Source of the DNA: Rhizoctonia solani
Taxonomy: Eukaryota > Basidiomycota > Agaricomycetes > Cantharellales > Ceratobasidiaceae
Direction: 5' to 3'
Length of the DNA stretch: 64,000 nt
Assembly (NCBI RefSeq): GCF_016906535.1
Contig: NC_057373.1
Coordinates: 1,550,001-1,614,000, forward strand
A model generated the notes under the pieces. It was not told the origin of the DNA, did not search any database, and saw only the letters and a list, made by a program, of their open reading frames with translations. A program made the position numbers and the translations under genes. Shown one piece after another: positions 35,970 to 47,189 of this stretch (position 1 is its first letter; every line of letters starts with the position of its first letter).

Positions 35970-38491
35970 ATGCACCCAGCTTCTCCACAGGCGTCTCGTT
36001 CACTCCGTTCATATTCTATATCATCTACGTCGTCGTCTCCTCGGCCCTCAATCATCACCGCACGACCTAGTTTTCCTTGGGTACCTCATCCACGCCCCTC
36101 TTCGCTTGGCCAGCACTACAGCCAAAGTCCGGTTCCTGGCATATCCAGCTCGAGTTGGGAGCGTGACTCATCAAGTTCAGGGGGCTCTCCAATGAAGCAA
36201 GTGATACCACAAGCGGTTTCAGCGACTGTTTCGGCACCAATGGAAGACCATACCATGCGGCAGTGGTCATTCAACGTAAGCCAGTTTGGTACTGCTTAAC
36301 ATGATGCGACTTGTTTATTCGTTGCCAGGCCTTTGAATGGCAAGTTCGCGATGTTCTGGGTCTCAAAGAATATTTAGATCGTTGGAGTGCAGAGCAGGCC
36401 TCTTCCGTTACTCATGCAAATCAAGGGCACTTGGACGACGGGAGCAATCACAGTGTACCAGAGCTGCTTCGAGAGAGCCCCATAATTGGAGATGGAAAAT
36501 TCAAACTTGAGGTGTGCGCCTGTGCGTCTTGTAAGCTATTCTAATGCTCCAGCATTCTGACATTCATTCCAGCATGTGCGCCTGCCAGGCCGGACATCCC
36601 ACAAGACTCTACTGGGCCCGTTGATCCTCGGTTATCCGCGTTTGTTACATCTCTCATGCTTGACTATGCTCCTCATACAGATACCGAGCTATGTACTACA
36701 ATGATGGCTGCTATCAAAGTACGCGGGGACCTGGCAGGGGAGAGGGGCGCACGTGCAGACTGGGTTTGGGAGTTTTGGGACCAGGAATGGACATTCCGCA
36801 AAGAAAATGAATTCTGGGGTAAGCCGGTTCCAGTTACACACATCTTGGATACGGTGATTCAAATTAATGATACCAGAATGCTCGTTGCCTCCGCTATCAA
36901 CTCTGCTTGAGCACCCCCGGATTGCCGCGACCAATAGCTTTGTCCTTTGCATCCAGATTCATACGCCAGTTGGACCCCAAATTCCACAACAGCCATCTAT
37001 CTATTATGTCCCGAAGGACCTCCTCGAAGGAATTGAAGCCTCCTTGGACAATTCTAGTGAGTCATTGGCTACTGTGTTGGCCCGTGATTTAACCCGCTAT
37101 GTAGATACTGGTGATGTGCAGTTCGTATGCCTCGAGCGTCTGGACTCGACCAGTTCTCCACCAGAGTCTTCTACACCAAATTCTCGTCGATCATCTTCAG
37201 AATCCTCCGCTCACCCTGTCCTATCATCTCCTAAACTTGTGGCACGTAAAAGAATTATTTACGCTCACTCGGACATCCTTAGATCACGAGGTGGTGGCGA
37301 ATACTTTTCGACAATGTTTTCTTCAGGCTTTTCTGAAAACGCAACCCCTTCTCCTGGGGAAAGGAAGATACATACCGTCGTTGTTGAAGAAGCAGATTTC
37401 AGCACAATATTTTGGATGCTGAAATGGGTTTACGGTAATTGGTAAGTCTGAAACCGTTTGTAGGCCTGTTTAATTTCTAAGAGAACGTATCGGTCAAGGC
37501 TATTATTCCAGGATGATGACGATCCTCGTATTGTATTCAAGGCGATGGGACAGGGGCAAAGCGTCAAATGGCTCCCATCTTCCTATGCTCCCGGACCTAG
37601 TCAAGGGCCACCGTCGTCAGCACGCCAGGCAGGCGAATGGGACTGGCAAACTCTTTACCGAATCGATGCTTCTTCAGAGGCGGGTAGCCTTAGTCAAAGC
37701 CTTCGTAGCTTGGTCTTGGACGATCCGAATCCCGAGGCAGGACATGCTCAAACATCGAGTCAAGCATCAAGTGGCCCTCGGGCCGAACCAGAAGTATCCC
37801 CTGAAATCAGCCCGCGTGTATCCACCGCATCGATGCCCCGCGCTGCTACGCGTACGACGCCTGGGACAGGTGTGCGACGAGGTAACAACAAAGGCAATAC
37901 AACGGGGCCTCCAGCGCGTGGTGCAGCTACGGGCAGTTCTACATCTACCTCGAGCTCATTCCGAGCCGGTAATCTGGGTTCGCTAACGTTCCCCGCATGC
38001 ACCTCGCTTTTCACACACCCACTCTCATGGCCACTCACATCCTCACGCTCTCACCCCCCGCCCCCAGCCAGACCCTCATCCTCACCCGACCCCACCACCG
38101 CCACCAGCATCGGCGCTCGCAGTTTACCAAACCGCACACCGCTATGCGTTGCCAGGTTTGGCACAACTGGCGTTGAATCATATTCTAGAAACAATCACAC
38201 CCCAAAGAGCATTTGCCCTACTGCTGGCCACCCGAGTGTGGGATGAATTACATTCTCTTATAGAAGATTACGTGGTTAACGCATGGGACGAAGTCTCACG
38301 TAGCGATGAGTTTGAAACATGCTGCCGGGAAATCGCAGCTGGAGAGTAAGACTTGGTTTTATTCGAGATTCCGATTAGCAGCTAATGGATTTATTTGGCG
38401 TAGATGGGGGGTAGATGGTGGCCTGACATTGACAGAGTTATTCCGAAGACTGCGGTCGCCATCCAACACTCGATATAGCAATAAGGCCTGA
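35970..38491 (+). CDS. MATH/BTB-like domain protein
   Basis: This type of protein pairs an N-terminal MATH/TRAF-like region with a BTB/POZ fold and is often a substrate adaptor for Cullin-3 ubiquitin ligases (family knowledge; role here inferred). The start MHPASPQASRSLRSYS gives a Ser/Pro-rich leader. MATH-like sequence follows (TMRQWSFN, FEWQVRDVLGLKEYLDRW, GDGKFKLE, ADWVWEFWDQEWTF). The BTB-like part has RKRIIYAHSDILRSRGGGEY, FSTMFSSGFSE and FSTIFWMLKWVYGNW. A long disordered insert (37,600-38,100, His/Pro-rich) precedes helices LPGLAQLALNHILETITPQ and LLATRVWDELHSLIEDYV. One frame change is needed near 37,995 in a C-rich tract. The end follows an intron at ~38,348-38,402. Confidence 0.7.
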
Positions 38492-38981
38492 GTGGACTGA
38501 AACGCCTGTGTGGTGAGATCGTCGACTGGGCCGATATTTGCTTGGATATCTTGTTCATTCAGTGTGTATACTAGTTTAGCGAAAGTTGAAGTATAGCATA
38601 AGTTATTAAGTTCCACGTTATGTCTTGCATATCGCTGGTGGCAAAATGATGCCAGAATGTTATTTTTCCGGATATCTTATGAATAAGCCCTCTTCCATGG
38701 TCGATGCTACCGACTCAACACACCGTATAAATTTGCGCATATAACCCCCTATCACGCTTGCTAACTAGTACTCGAACCTCTGGAAACAAAGCCTTGGTTT
38801 TGTGCACCAAGAAAATCGCGAATCAATTACTGCGTGCAAGACATCTTTACATGCCATTGGTCGTAGAATATCACGGGTTCATCATCTAATTAAATGTGGG
38901 GTATTTTATAAAAACAAAGCCCGAAGCATTAAGAATTCTAGGATCAATCACAAAGAGTGCTCCTTGTAGAAAGTCTAGATA
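38492..38981. other. Gap between convergent BTB-like and CHK1 genes
   Basis: The two flanking genes converge here, so this should hold both 3' UTRs and polyadenylation signals. It is AT-rich, with no coding signal. Confidence 0.4.
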
Positions 38982-40999
38982 TTAGTGACTTTTCATAAGC
39001 ACATGTCGCTTTACTACATCATTCAGGATGGTCTGTTTCCACAGCTGGCGCCATGATAGAGGGTTACCACGCTCTCGAGTCATGACCACAAACGAACCGT
39101 CCAATCCGCGATCCACAAGCCTGAAAGGCTCCAATTCGATCGTACCGCGGAATTGCTCCCTTCGTCGGTCAAGTCCACCTATACGGAAAGATACGCGGCC
39201 GGGATGTTCCGCTAAAGTTGAATGATGCACCTTAGTATATTTGACGATCTCCGTGTGGCCAAAGATTGCCAACGCTTACGATTCGAATTATCATCACCCT
39301 TTGCACACTTCACACCGTCTCCCTGGAGTGCTGTCACGAGAATAGGAAGAAATTCGTCGGGTGACAATGCAGCGTAAAACCGGGTCAAGGCGGGTGTGTA
39401 TCTTGTCCCCCCTTGAGTTTGGGACTATAATCCCCGTAACCAATGGTCAGTATAGTCCAGGGTACTGGTAGGTGGACTTACGAATAACAATAAACTTCGG
39501 GTGAATTGTGTGGCATTAGTCAAGGTCATCATCCTATCGCCAGCTTCTTGGGAATCGACATCCATGTCCGAGCCAGGCACTCCCAGATCAGCTGGATCTG
39601 GTGCAGCAATGCTAAGATCACCAGCTTTTCTTAAGTTCTGCGTAAGCCGCTCAGCTAATGCCTGTGGATTGGTTCGTTCGACGTGCGAGGGTCTGTCAGT
39701 TACCATCGGTCAGCGTCCGCATATACTCAGAATATAGGAAGATATAAGTCGCACTGATTGAACCAAGAGTGAGACTTAATCTGGGCAATTGTAGCTCGCT
39801 TTTTAGGCGTAATGGTTAAAATAGTCCTCAAGAAGGCTAAGGCCAGGACAAATTGGTCAGCTGGCTTTCAGCTAAAGAACAAACGACCCACCCAATGCCT
39901 CTGATTCAATTTTATTCCAGGGCTCGTACTGAAATATTCACCTCGGGCGTAGGATACAAACTCGGGGCTGTTTGCTGTCGGCTCATCCCACGGAGTATCT
40001 GGATTATTCGGGTTTCAACTTGGTCATTTAGCATATAATTCACTGAATACTACTTACTACCGACTAGTAATGTAAATAGGATTACACCAGTCCCCCACAC
40101 ATCAACAGGTTCAGCCGCGTACGGTTCGCTTGTGCTGAGCTACACCAATCAACGAGTCAGACAAGAAGTACGTAGGTTGACATGCCCAGTACCTCAGGAG
40201 CAACATAAGGCAAGCTCCCGCATCGTTCGCTCAGCATTCGGGTACGTTCTTTGTATTTGAAGACTGAACACAGCCCTATAAACGTATAATTGATGTACAG
40301 GTGAAGTTGAATATATCGAAGAACTTACCAAAGTCACTTATTTTCAATCGCCCCTCCAAGTTCAACAACAGGTTTTCAGGTTTCAAGTCTCGATGGCATA
40401 CGCCCTGCGAGTGAATGAATTCGACTCCAGCTATCAGCTGAGTGAAGTAGAATCGTGCAAGATCCATGTCCACCCCAACATCGGGAGCTTTGATTTATTG
40501 AAAAGGCAGAGACCGATTAGAAATATCATTATGTGCAATCTATTTACTCACCAATTTTGTCAAACAAATCGCCACCCGACGCCAGCTCGAGTAACATGTA
40601 GACCCCAGGAACATATTTTGAAGACTCTGCTTCTTCAACCGTCTTTTATTTGACTACTTCATGAACTTGATCGTCAGACTATGAAGCATAAAACCTCACC
40701 TTATACCGTAAGAACTCCAACACATTAATATGCTTCAGTAATGAGTGAACCTTGATTTCCTTTTCGAGGTCTTTCCTTTGGGCAGATGGTGTGTCTGATG
40801 TAATCAGCACGACTTTGCATGCGGCAGTTGCGCGAGTCTCGTAATTAATGGCGCGAAATACCCGAGAGAAGCCTCCTCCCCCAATGCAATCGCGAATGCT
40901 GTATCCTATTCAACTGGAATTAAATAGTATGGGGCCGGACTATAAAACGAACGTACCGCCAATTTTGGGATAAATCTTGTCTGGTACGTCACCATCCAT
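38982..40999 (-). CDS. CHK1: Checkpoint kinase Chk1 (Ser/Thr kinase)
   Basis: Chk1 halts the cell cycle when ATR/Rad3 signals DNA damage or stalled replication. The start [15 protein letters not shown] at 40,999 leads into a Gly-rich loop region. The kinase core shows [17 protein letters not shown], the catalytic loop [15 protein letters not shown] and KISDFG. The C-terminal regulatory part reads [16 protein letters not shown] and [13 protein letters not shown], then [15 protein letters not shown]. It ends with a KA1-like module ([34 protein letters not shown]) and LMKSH. An in-frame upstream Met at 41,125 would add 42 residues of low-complexity sequence, so I prefer 40,999. The gene is divergent from the SurE-like gene, with only 167 bases between the starts. 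Confidence 0.88.
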
Positions 41000-41166
41000 G
41001 GTCGTTGTGTAAAACAAGGCACACGGATCCGATCGCGAAAGCGCGAGCAAAGTCACGTGCCGTCGGCTCTCAATCTGGCTTGCGCGCACCAAGCGAGTAA
41101 AGCCCTCGCTAACAGAACTAACCAAAAGTCAACCACCCCCACCACCTCTTCTTTACTTTGTTTACC
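41000..41166. promoter_or_regulatory. Short bidirectional promoter, CHK1 / SurE-like
   Basis: The two start codons are 167 bases apart on opposite strands, so they must share this promoter. A CACGTG palindrome lies at 41,054-41,059, near the CHK1 side. No TATA box is obvious. Confidence 0.55.
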
Positions 41167-42699
41167 ATGAGTAATCCGCCCATTCGCGTACTGATCACCA
41201 ACGACGATGGTCCACCGGCCAAGGATTCTCCATACGTCCTGGGCCTGTATCTGGAGCTCAAGAAGCTTGGTAAATTGAAAAGCAACTATCAAGTCAGAAA
41301 CCTGTTGTAATGTTTTGATTCTCAGGATGGGATGTACGAGTGGTTCTCCCCGCATCGCAAAAATCCTGGATAGGTGAGTGATCCGGTCAATAGTGAAACG
41401 ACGCCAGTCTGATGCATTACTATCCAGGAAAGGCTGTATGTATTTGCCCCTTTTGGCTACTGGTTGAGTCAACTAACCCACACTAGTATGTTATTCGTGA
41501 TGTCATACATGGCCAATATTTCTATCCTAAAGAAGGCGAGTTTACTTGTAAATCTCCGTCGGAACCGAGTAACCTGAGATGCACTACCATTCGCTCATTA
41601 ATTAGATGGAACCGGCGAGAAATGTGAGGTATCTCGACCTCTCAAAGCTGGCGAAGTTGGCGAATGGATTTTGCTTGAAGGGGTAATAATAAAACCTCCA
41701 TCTCATGATCCACATGCCATGCTCACTGGTATATAGACACCGGCGACATGCACGAACATTGCGTTACACAACTTATACCCCGGAGAGATCGATTTGGTTG
41801 TTTCTGGACCCAATTTTGGACGAAACACTGCTTGTTAGTCTGAATGTTGAAAAAGCATGACTCTCATTCTCATCTTCATACCATAGCTGCTTTTACCCTC
41901 TCCTCGGGCACAATTGGTGCGGCGATGTCTGGTGCTATCTCTCGAATGAGGTCTATCGCGCTCTCATACGGGACTTTCCACCATCCGTCCCCACCAAAAT
42001 ACAATGCGCCCGCGCATGCGCTCGCTGGACGGATCATTAAACGGCTCTGGGAGAACTGGGGAATAGATACTAACGGATTGAGACTGAATGAGGTGGACCT
42101 CTACAATGTCAATATTCCTATGGTTGGTTAGTAAATTTTTCAAGGTCCCAAATCTAGCAGACTGATAGTATATACACATAGACGAGCTGCTGCAATCTGA
42201 GGGTATGGAGGTATGTTGGACCACGATTTGGAGCAACAGCTATGGCAGGGTGCGTCACAGCAACTTCAGTATTATCATCTACTCATATAAGCCCTAGCTT
42301 TTCAAACTTCAAACTGAGGGCGACAAAAAGATTAGTCGCGCCGGCCCAGACGCACCGCCTTCAACCACGACAACCCCAGCCCAGCCGAACGTACCTTTGC
42401 ATGGTCAGCACCAAGAACCACAGAATGGGCTTTTGACGCCAAATCAATCCGTATCCACCCCCAATCCCCATCACGTTCATACTCCTTCAATACCACCACA
42501 CCTACAACGTTCTGAACTTGTTTTCACATTCTCGCCTGACATGCAAAACCTGGTTTCCCCGCCGTTGGATAAAGTGCCCCATGGGACCGATACCTGGGCG
42601 GTGCACAACGGTAAAGCAAGCGTAACGCCGATGCGTGCCGCATTTTGTCCAGGTGGTGAAGGGGAAGACATTGCCGCGGGTACTATATGGAAATGGTAA
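41167..42699 (+). CDS. SurE-like 5'/3'-nucleotidase / phosphatase
   Basis: SurE-fold enzymes are metal-dependent phosphatases that remove phosphate from nucleotides and related compounds. The start MSNPPIRVLITNDDGPPAK holds the metal-binding NDDG. Later exons give GWDVRVVLPASQKSWIGKA, EGTPATCTNIALHNLYPG, the second motif IDLVVSGPNFGRNT, and SSGTIGAAMSGAI. They are followed by LRLNEVDLYNVNIPMV and a C-terminal half with a Pro/Thr/Gln-rich insert (PSTTTTPAQPNVPL). The end is AAGTIWKW then TAA at 42,697-42,699. Six or so introns are present and the frame is unbroken. In yeast this fold is fused to a tubulin-ligase domain (Pby1); here it stands alone. Confidence 0.88.
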
Positions 42700-43248
42700 A
42701 GCCGGTCCATAGAAGAGGAGCAGTCGGAAGGTTGAATTGTATAGGTTCGAGTAGTGTATACGAATATAGCTTATATCTCACAGTATCTGACTTGCTTCTA
42801 TGCTGGAATTTTACTTGAAATTCATCTGTCTTTACACAGATATGCGTACATGTCCCGAAGTAGATAGCTTGTTTCCAATGTTCATTAATAAGCTCTTCGA
42901 TAGGTAGGTACGTTCGAAGTATACCCCTTTCCTACGTCAAATATCACTATGTAAATTGGTTGATACGATCTCCTACAACAGGAGACCATACGCATATAGT
43001 GAGGTTGACGTCCACCCGATATTATACCATCGCACTTGGTTATACCTATCGATTTTGCGTAATTTGAAAAGGCCCCCGATTGATCTGTTAGAAAGACAAC
43101 TTAGTACAACTTGCAATAGAGGATTGATCAACTTAGCCACGTTTTATGCCATGCATACCATGCACGGCTTCTACCGCGTGGATAGCCACGCATCGGTAGT
43201 TAAGTAAACGTACACGTTTTACACTTATACAGCTCCCCTTTCTCCACT
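42700..43248. other. Gap before second BTB-like gene
   Basis: SurE-like 3' region and the promoter of the next gene. An 83-codon frame at 42,956-43,207 has no family look, and I treat it as chance. Confidence 0.4.
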
Positions 43249-44836
43249 ATGCCTAGCACTTCATCTAGCTCATCAGTTAGTGGAAGCAGCGACTCCAGTC
43301 GTGGTGGGAACACTCGAAATGTGAAACCAAAACCAGTGGTTCAAACAAAACAGCGTTCAGGTAAGGTTACGGTGCCTTCGTTTGGCGGATCTGTTAAGTT
43401 TGCATTCTCTCGAAAAAGTATCTTCCGGATCCACACCCGAATCCATACCCGAACCCATACCTGAACCATACCCGAACCCATACCCGAACCCACACCCGAA
43501 CCTACACCCGAGCCTCCTATTCAAGCCACGAGTATCGGCCCATTCGAAGCCGAATATGGAGATGTGTTACTCTCAGTATGTAGTACCCTCTCATGTCATA
43601 TTATATTGTGCTCAATGGGCCTTGAAATTGCTCCAGGTTAAGGGAGAAGGTCTATCCACCCACAAATATCTTCTTCAGCGTTTCTCTGTGCTGGCAGCAA
43701 AGCTATTAGAGAGCCCAAGTAATGGCGCACGCCCTACCTATGTACTAGAAGAAGAAAGTATCGTCCCTGAGGATTTTCACAATGCTTTCAGGATATTATA
43801 TTCATCGTAAGTTATTTAACCCATACTATTCCGGTAGCTGACAGCATTAATCCTCGAATAATGATGCCTAGTCCCCTTGACTCGCCCTTTGATTTCGACG
43901 CCACTATATTCGTATCTGCCCTTCGCCTGGCCACACTATACGACTACCCAGCGCTCCGCGCCTATTCCATCACACACTTAATGATGCCGATTTAGGGCCG
44001 ATACGAAGAATAGAGATCGCACGACAATGCAACCTACCGGAGTGGGAAGAGCCAGCATATATAGAGCTAGGCGAGCGCGAAGAGCCGATAACAGCCGAGG
44101 AGGCCATTGTTCTTGGACTCGAGACACTTGCTGACATTTCAAGGAGAAGAGAAGTAGCATTGAGGAACAAGGTAAGATTAACTATTCTTGGAAAAGGCAA
44201 ATATTTTACATGATTACAGTTACGGTCTCCTGAGCCCAATGCGCCTAGTAGCTCCCCTTCGCCCCCGTTAGTGCCCAGGGTACCCATTAGCCGTCGTGCA
44301 CCAGCGATACCCGATTTGGGGATTTCTACCCCGACTATGATTACACAAGACTATAGCGCATCGCCTACAGCTAGTCGCTCCAACTCGAGGATGAGCTCGC
44401 AACGTGTAAATGGCACCAAGTCGGGCACTGTAATCAAATCTAAGAAAGAGAGAGCAAAAGGTTGGAAGCTTCAATTAGATAAATCGCGCTCGCTAACCAT
44501 TACACTCTATCTAAAGCTCATCCCAAGCCATGCTTTATTGATGCTCCTCCTCCTGGTCAAAAAAGAGAGGGGTCTATTAAAGACGTCGCTATGATCGAAC
44601 TGGTCGTTGCAGACTGCCAATGTAAAACGTATCTGAACCCACGCGAAGATCCGGTATCGGGGCAACTGGTGTCACAAGTACATCAAGTTGCCTGCAAGCT
44701 TCCATCATGCGCAGTTCAGGCATTCAAGCATATCCAAAAAGAGCAAATCGTATATGCAGAGCGAGTAGATAAGCTTGAAGCCTTGTTAGAGAGGATAACG
44801 AGCGATCCGGTCCTTATGCGCCGGCCTCCTACATGA
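43249..44836 (+). CDS. BTB/POZ-like domain protein with PEPI repeats
   Basis: The start MPSTSSSSSVSGSSDSS gives a Ser-rich leader. An intron (43,361-43,419) joins QTKQRS to VSSGSTPESIPEP in frame, and then comes a P-E-P-I/T tetrapeptide repeat. The BTB-like core follows: GPFEAEYGDVLLS spliced to VKGEGLSTHKYLLQRFSVL, AAKLLESP, EDFHNAFRILY, FVSALRLATLYDYPALRAYS and RIEIARQCNLPEWEEPAY. The C-terminus has a basic linker (KKERAKGWK) and helices ending LEALLERITSDP. One base is missing in the repeat near 43,465 (gaacc where neighbours read gaaccc). Function unknown; BTB proteins usually dimerise or recruit Cullin-3. Confidence 0.65.
43432..43510 (+). repeat. 12-base coding repeat (cccgaacccata-type)
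   Basis: Six to seven imperfect copies of a 12-base unit encode Pro-Glu-Pro-Ile/Thr steps at the start of the BTB-like protein. One copy, near 43,465, is a base short, which breaks the frame. Slippage in the C-runs or a sequencing error would both give this. Confidence 0.75.
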
Positions 44837-45350
44837 CAAAATACGTTAATAAATTTTATAGCTGACATTAACAACGTGCATGTATTCTCTAGATAAATTA
44901 TGTCGAATCAAGATTCTATCGTCTGTAGCTGATATATGTGTATGTGTCATATTCCAGCTCATATAAACGCCCAAAACCAGCGACCCGAGTACTCCCGCGC
45001 GACAAGTATTCCTAATTCAATCGAACTTCCTATTTCGTATTCCTAATGTCAGGCCTCGATTCGGAGACCCTCGGAATGCAGTCGCCGCTGACCTCGTACT
45101 CAGGCACAACCAAACCGTGGGGAATTGGTAGTTATAGCGTGGCTAGGCCTGTGGGGGCCGCAAACTTAGTCTCACGAAATCGCTTGGCAGTAGCTGACGA
45201 CTACGGTACAGATACAAAAGGGAATCAGATAGTACGATATATTGCGGTATAAGTGGTTACTAGTACAGTTGCGAGATACGGGGAAAAATAGCAAATGTAG
45301 CGAGTCAAAAGCGTCATCAAAACTAGTCGTAGTGTTCAATTTTGGTTTTT
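44837..45350. other. Gap with one small open frame
   Basis: This holds the 3' end of the BTB-like gene and, at the right, the 3' UTR of the minus-strand unknown gene. The frame at 45,046-45,252 is listed separately. Nothing else is seen. Confidence 0.4.
45046..45252 (+). CDS. Possible small protein (unknown)
   Basis: A 68-codon frame starts MSGLDSETLGMQSPLTSYSG and ends NQIVRYIAV. It has balanced, protein-like composition and lies alone between two genes, with a pyrimidine-rich leader (cttcctatttcgtattccta) just before the ATG. There is no signal peptide, membrane segment or known family, so it may be chance. Confidence 0.25.
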   Translation: MSGLDSETLGMQSPLTSYSGTTKPWGIGSYSVARPVGAANLVSRNRLAVADDYGTDTKGNQIVRYIAV

Positions 45351-46638
45351 CTAGCCGTCAATCAAAGCACCCTGGACCAGTTCCATGAATGCTTTCCTGG
45401 TCTCCTCCGAGCCGGTGTCTTGACGGGAAGTGAGCCACATTGCATACATGCCCCTTATGGCGTTTGACAATCCCGTGTCTGCAGTGCTGGGAACTTTGCT
45501 GGAGGAAGAAGGCTGCCGTGAGACAAAGGGAGGGACGTGATCCTCATTGTCTTTCGACTCTGAATATTCAGCCTTGGGTTCTTCATCGAGTGGTGCGTCG
45601 TCTGGTTCGGACAACGCGGAGAAAGGCGCGGAAAGAGACGATGGGGGACTTGTCCAATTCCGGTGATTCAAATCAGGAAGCGGCGCGATTTGCTGGGGTG
45701 GATGAATTTGGGTTGATAGAACGAGAGTTCGAGTTGCCATGGTGGGAGGTGTGGGTGGCCGAGAGTTGGAAAGAATCGTGACACCTAACCCATGCCTAGA
45801 TGCGGTCTCATCGATATCCCAGGCCTGTGCATCAAGTTCCGCATGTTCCTCCCAGGGAAGCTCTTCTCTACCCCATGCGTCTAGGCGCTTCTTTTGAGGT
45901 GCAGGTGAAGGGATTGTCGAATCTGCCGAGCCATGAACCGCGCCATACGAGGCCCAGTAAGCATCTTCGTCATCCAAGCCAAGCTCGCGCTCGGGTATAC
46001 GAGGGGAGCGTGGAGAAGACCCTGAATCATACCCGGCCCAGTAATCGTCTAAAGTGAGCGTGAAGAAGGATGAATGCGAATCAAATCCGGGGAGTAGACG
46101 CAACTCACCTGCTGATATATCTTGCTCCTGATCTTGCTCCGGAGGAGTGACTTGAAGTGCTGGGGACAAAGTGGGGCTGCAGTTGGAAGGCAAAGGCCTG
46201 TGATCTGCAACTACAGGTCAAACGGAATGAAGAGGTGTTTTGGCGAGGCTTTTTCTTACCGGCGTCAAAATACCGCCACCCTGCGCCGTCTTGATCTTCC
46301 TCCCAAATGAAGACTAGTTGAATGGCGTCACCTAACCAAACTCGAGCTTGGGCAGCATCAGATGACGATGCTTGTGGTTGGTAGCGAATCTCTGCTGTCC
46401 TCACGAGCCACTCATGGTCTTGTGCAGAGAGATATTCAAGAGCAGCCACAGATTTTTCGGGGTTAGCACCAGGATGTGGCCAGCAGAGATAGGCGGCAGT
46501 GTCGGTGGAAGAGATACTGAGGAAATGATGACGCTGTAGTAATGGGCGAGAAATAAGGTATGTTGGGAGTTCTGACGGGGGGAGCAAGTACTGGAGAACG
46601 AGAGAGATGGTGTGTGAGGCGATGGGAGTGGGATTCAT
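45351..46638 (-). CDS. Unknown protein, probably basidiomycete-specific
   Basis: I recognise no named family. Exon 1 starts MNPTPIASHTISLVLQYLLP, with AYLCWPHPGANPEKSVAALE and IRYQPQASSSDAAQARVW, then LVFIWEEDQDGAGWRYFDA. A GTAAGA..GCAG intron joins it in frame to DHRPLPSNCSPTLSPALQV. The second half is acidic, with repeated motifs DDYWAGYDSGS and EDAYWASYGAVHG, and ends FMELVQGALIDG. The two DxYWAxY copies may be short linear motifs. About 400 residues, cytosolic by appearance. A CACGTG site sits at 46,850-46,855, upstream of the start. Confidence 0.6.
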
Positions 46639-47189
46639 GGTCGAAGAGACGGAACTGGGGTAATCGGCGGGGCCCAGGCAGCCATCATACTTAAGCAACT
46701 TATGAGTGTGGGGAATTGGTAGGCGCGGGTGACTCCGGAGCAAGCAGTTTAGTAAATAGCAAAGTCACATGCCAACCTCTCTCTGGCTTCCTGTCAAGGG
46801 ATTTGCTGGGCTTCCAATCCCAGGGAATCTATTTCTCCGAGTCCCCTATCACGTGGCAACCAGGAAGTCGCCGTTGAAGCAGATTGTACACGTCTGCATT
46901 CGACGATTACAAGTAAAAGAAGCAAATAGCTAAATAATAGTACCTAGTCTCGCATGGGAAAGCATACAATCTCTGGGGAACGGGTATAGCGCTATGCCAA
47001 CAGAAATCAATGGAATACATACATTTGCGCAGACAGACTAAGTCGCTATGTCAGCTACATCCATCCGATTCATATGAAGGAGCTGTTCTGAAAACATGCG
47101 CATATAATCACGACCTTATACCATTGTGAAGTACTCATTAAAAACTATATCATCTTTATGACCGTATTAATAAGTTGAACGGAAACATG
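46639..47189. other. Gap between unknown gene and cytochrome P450
   Basis: Promoter of the minus-strand unknown gene at the left, with CACGTG at 46,850-46,855, and the P450 3' UTR at the right. AT-rich, no gene. Confidence 0.4.
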
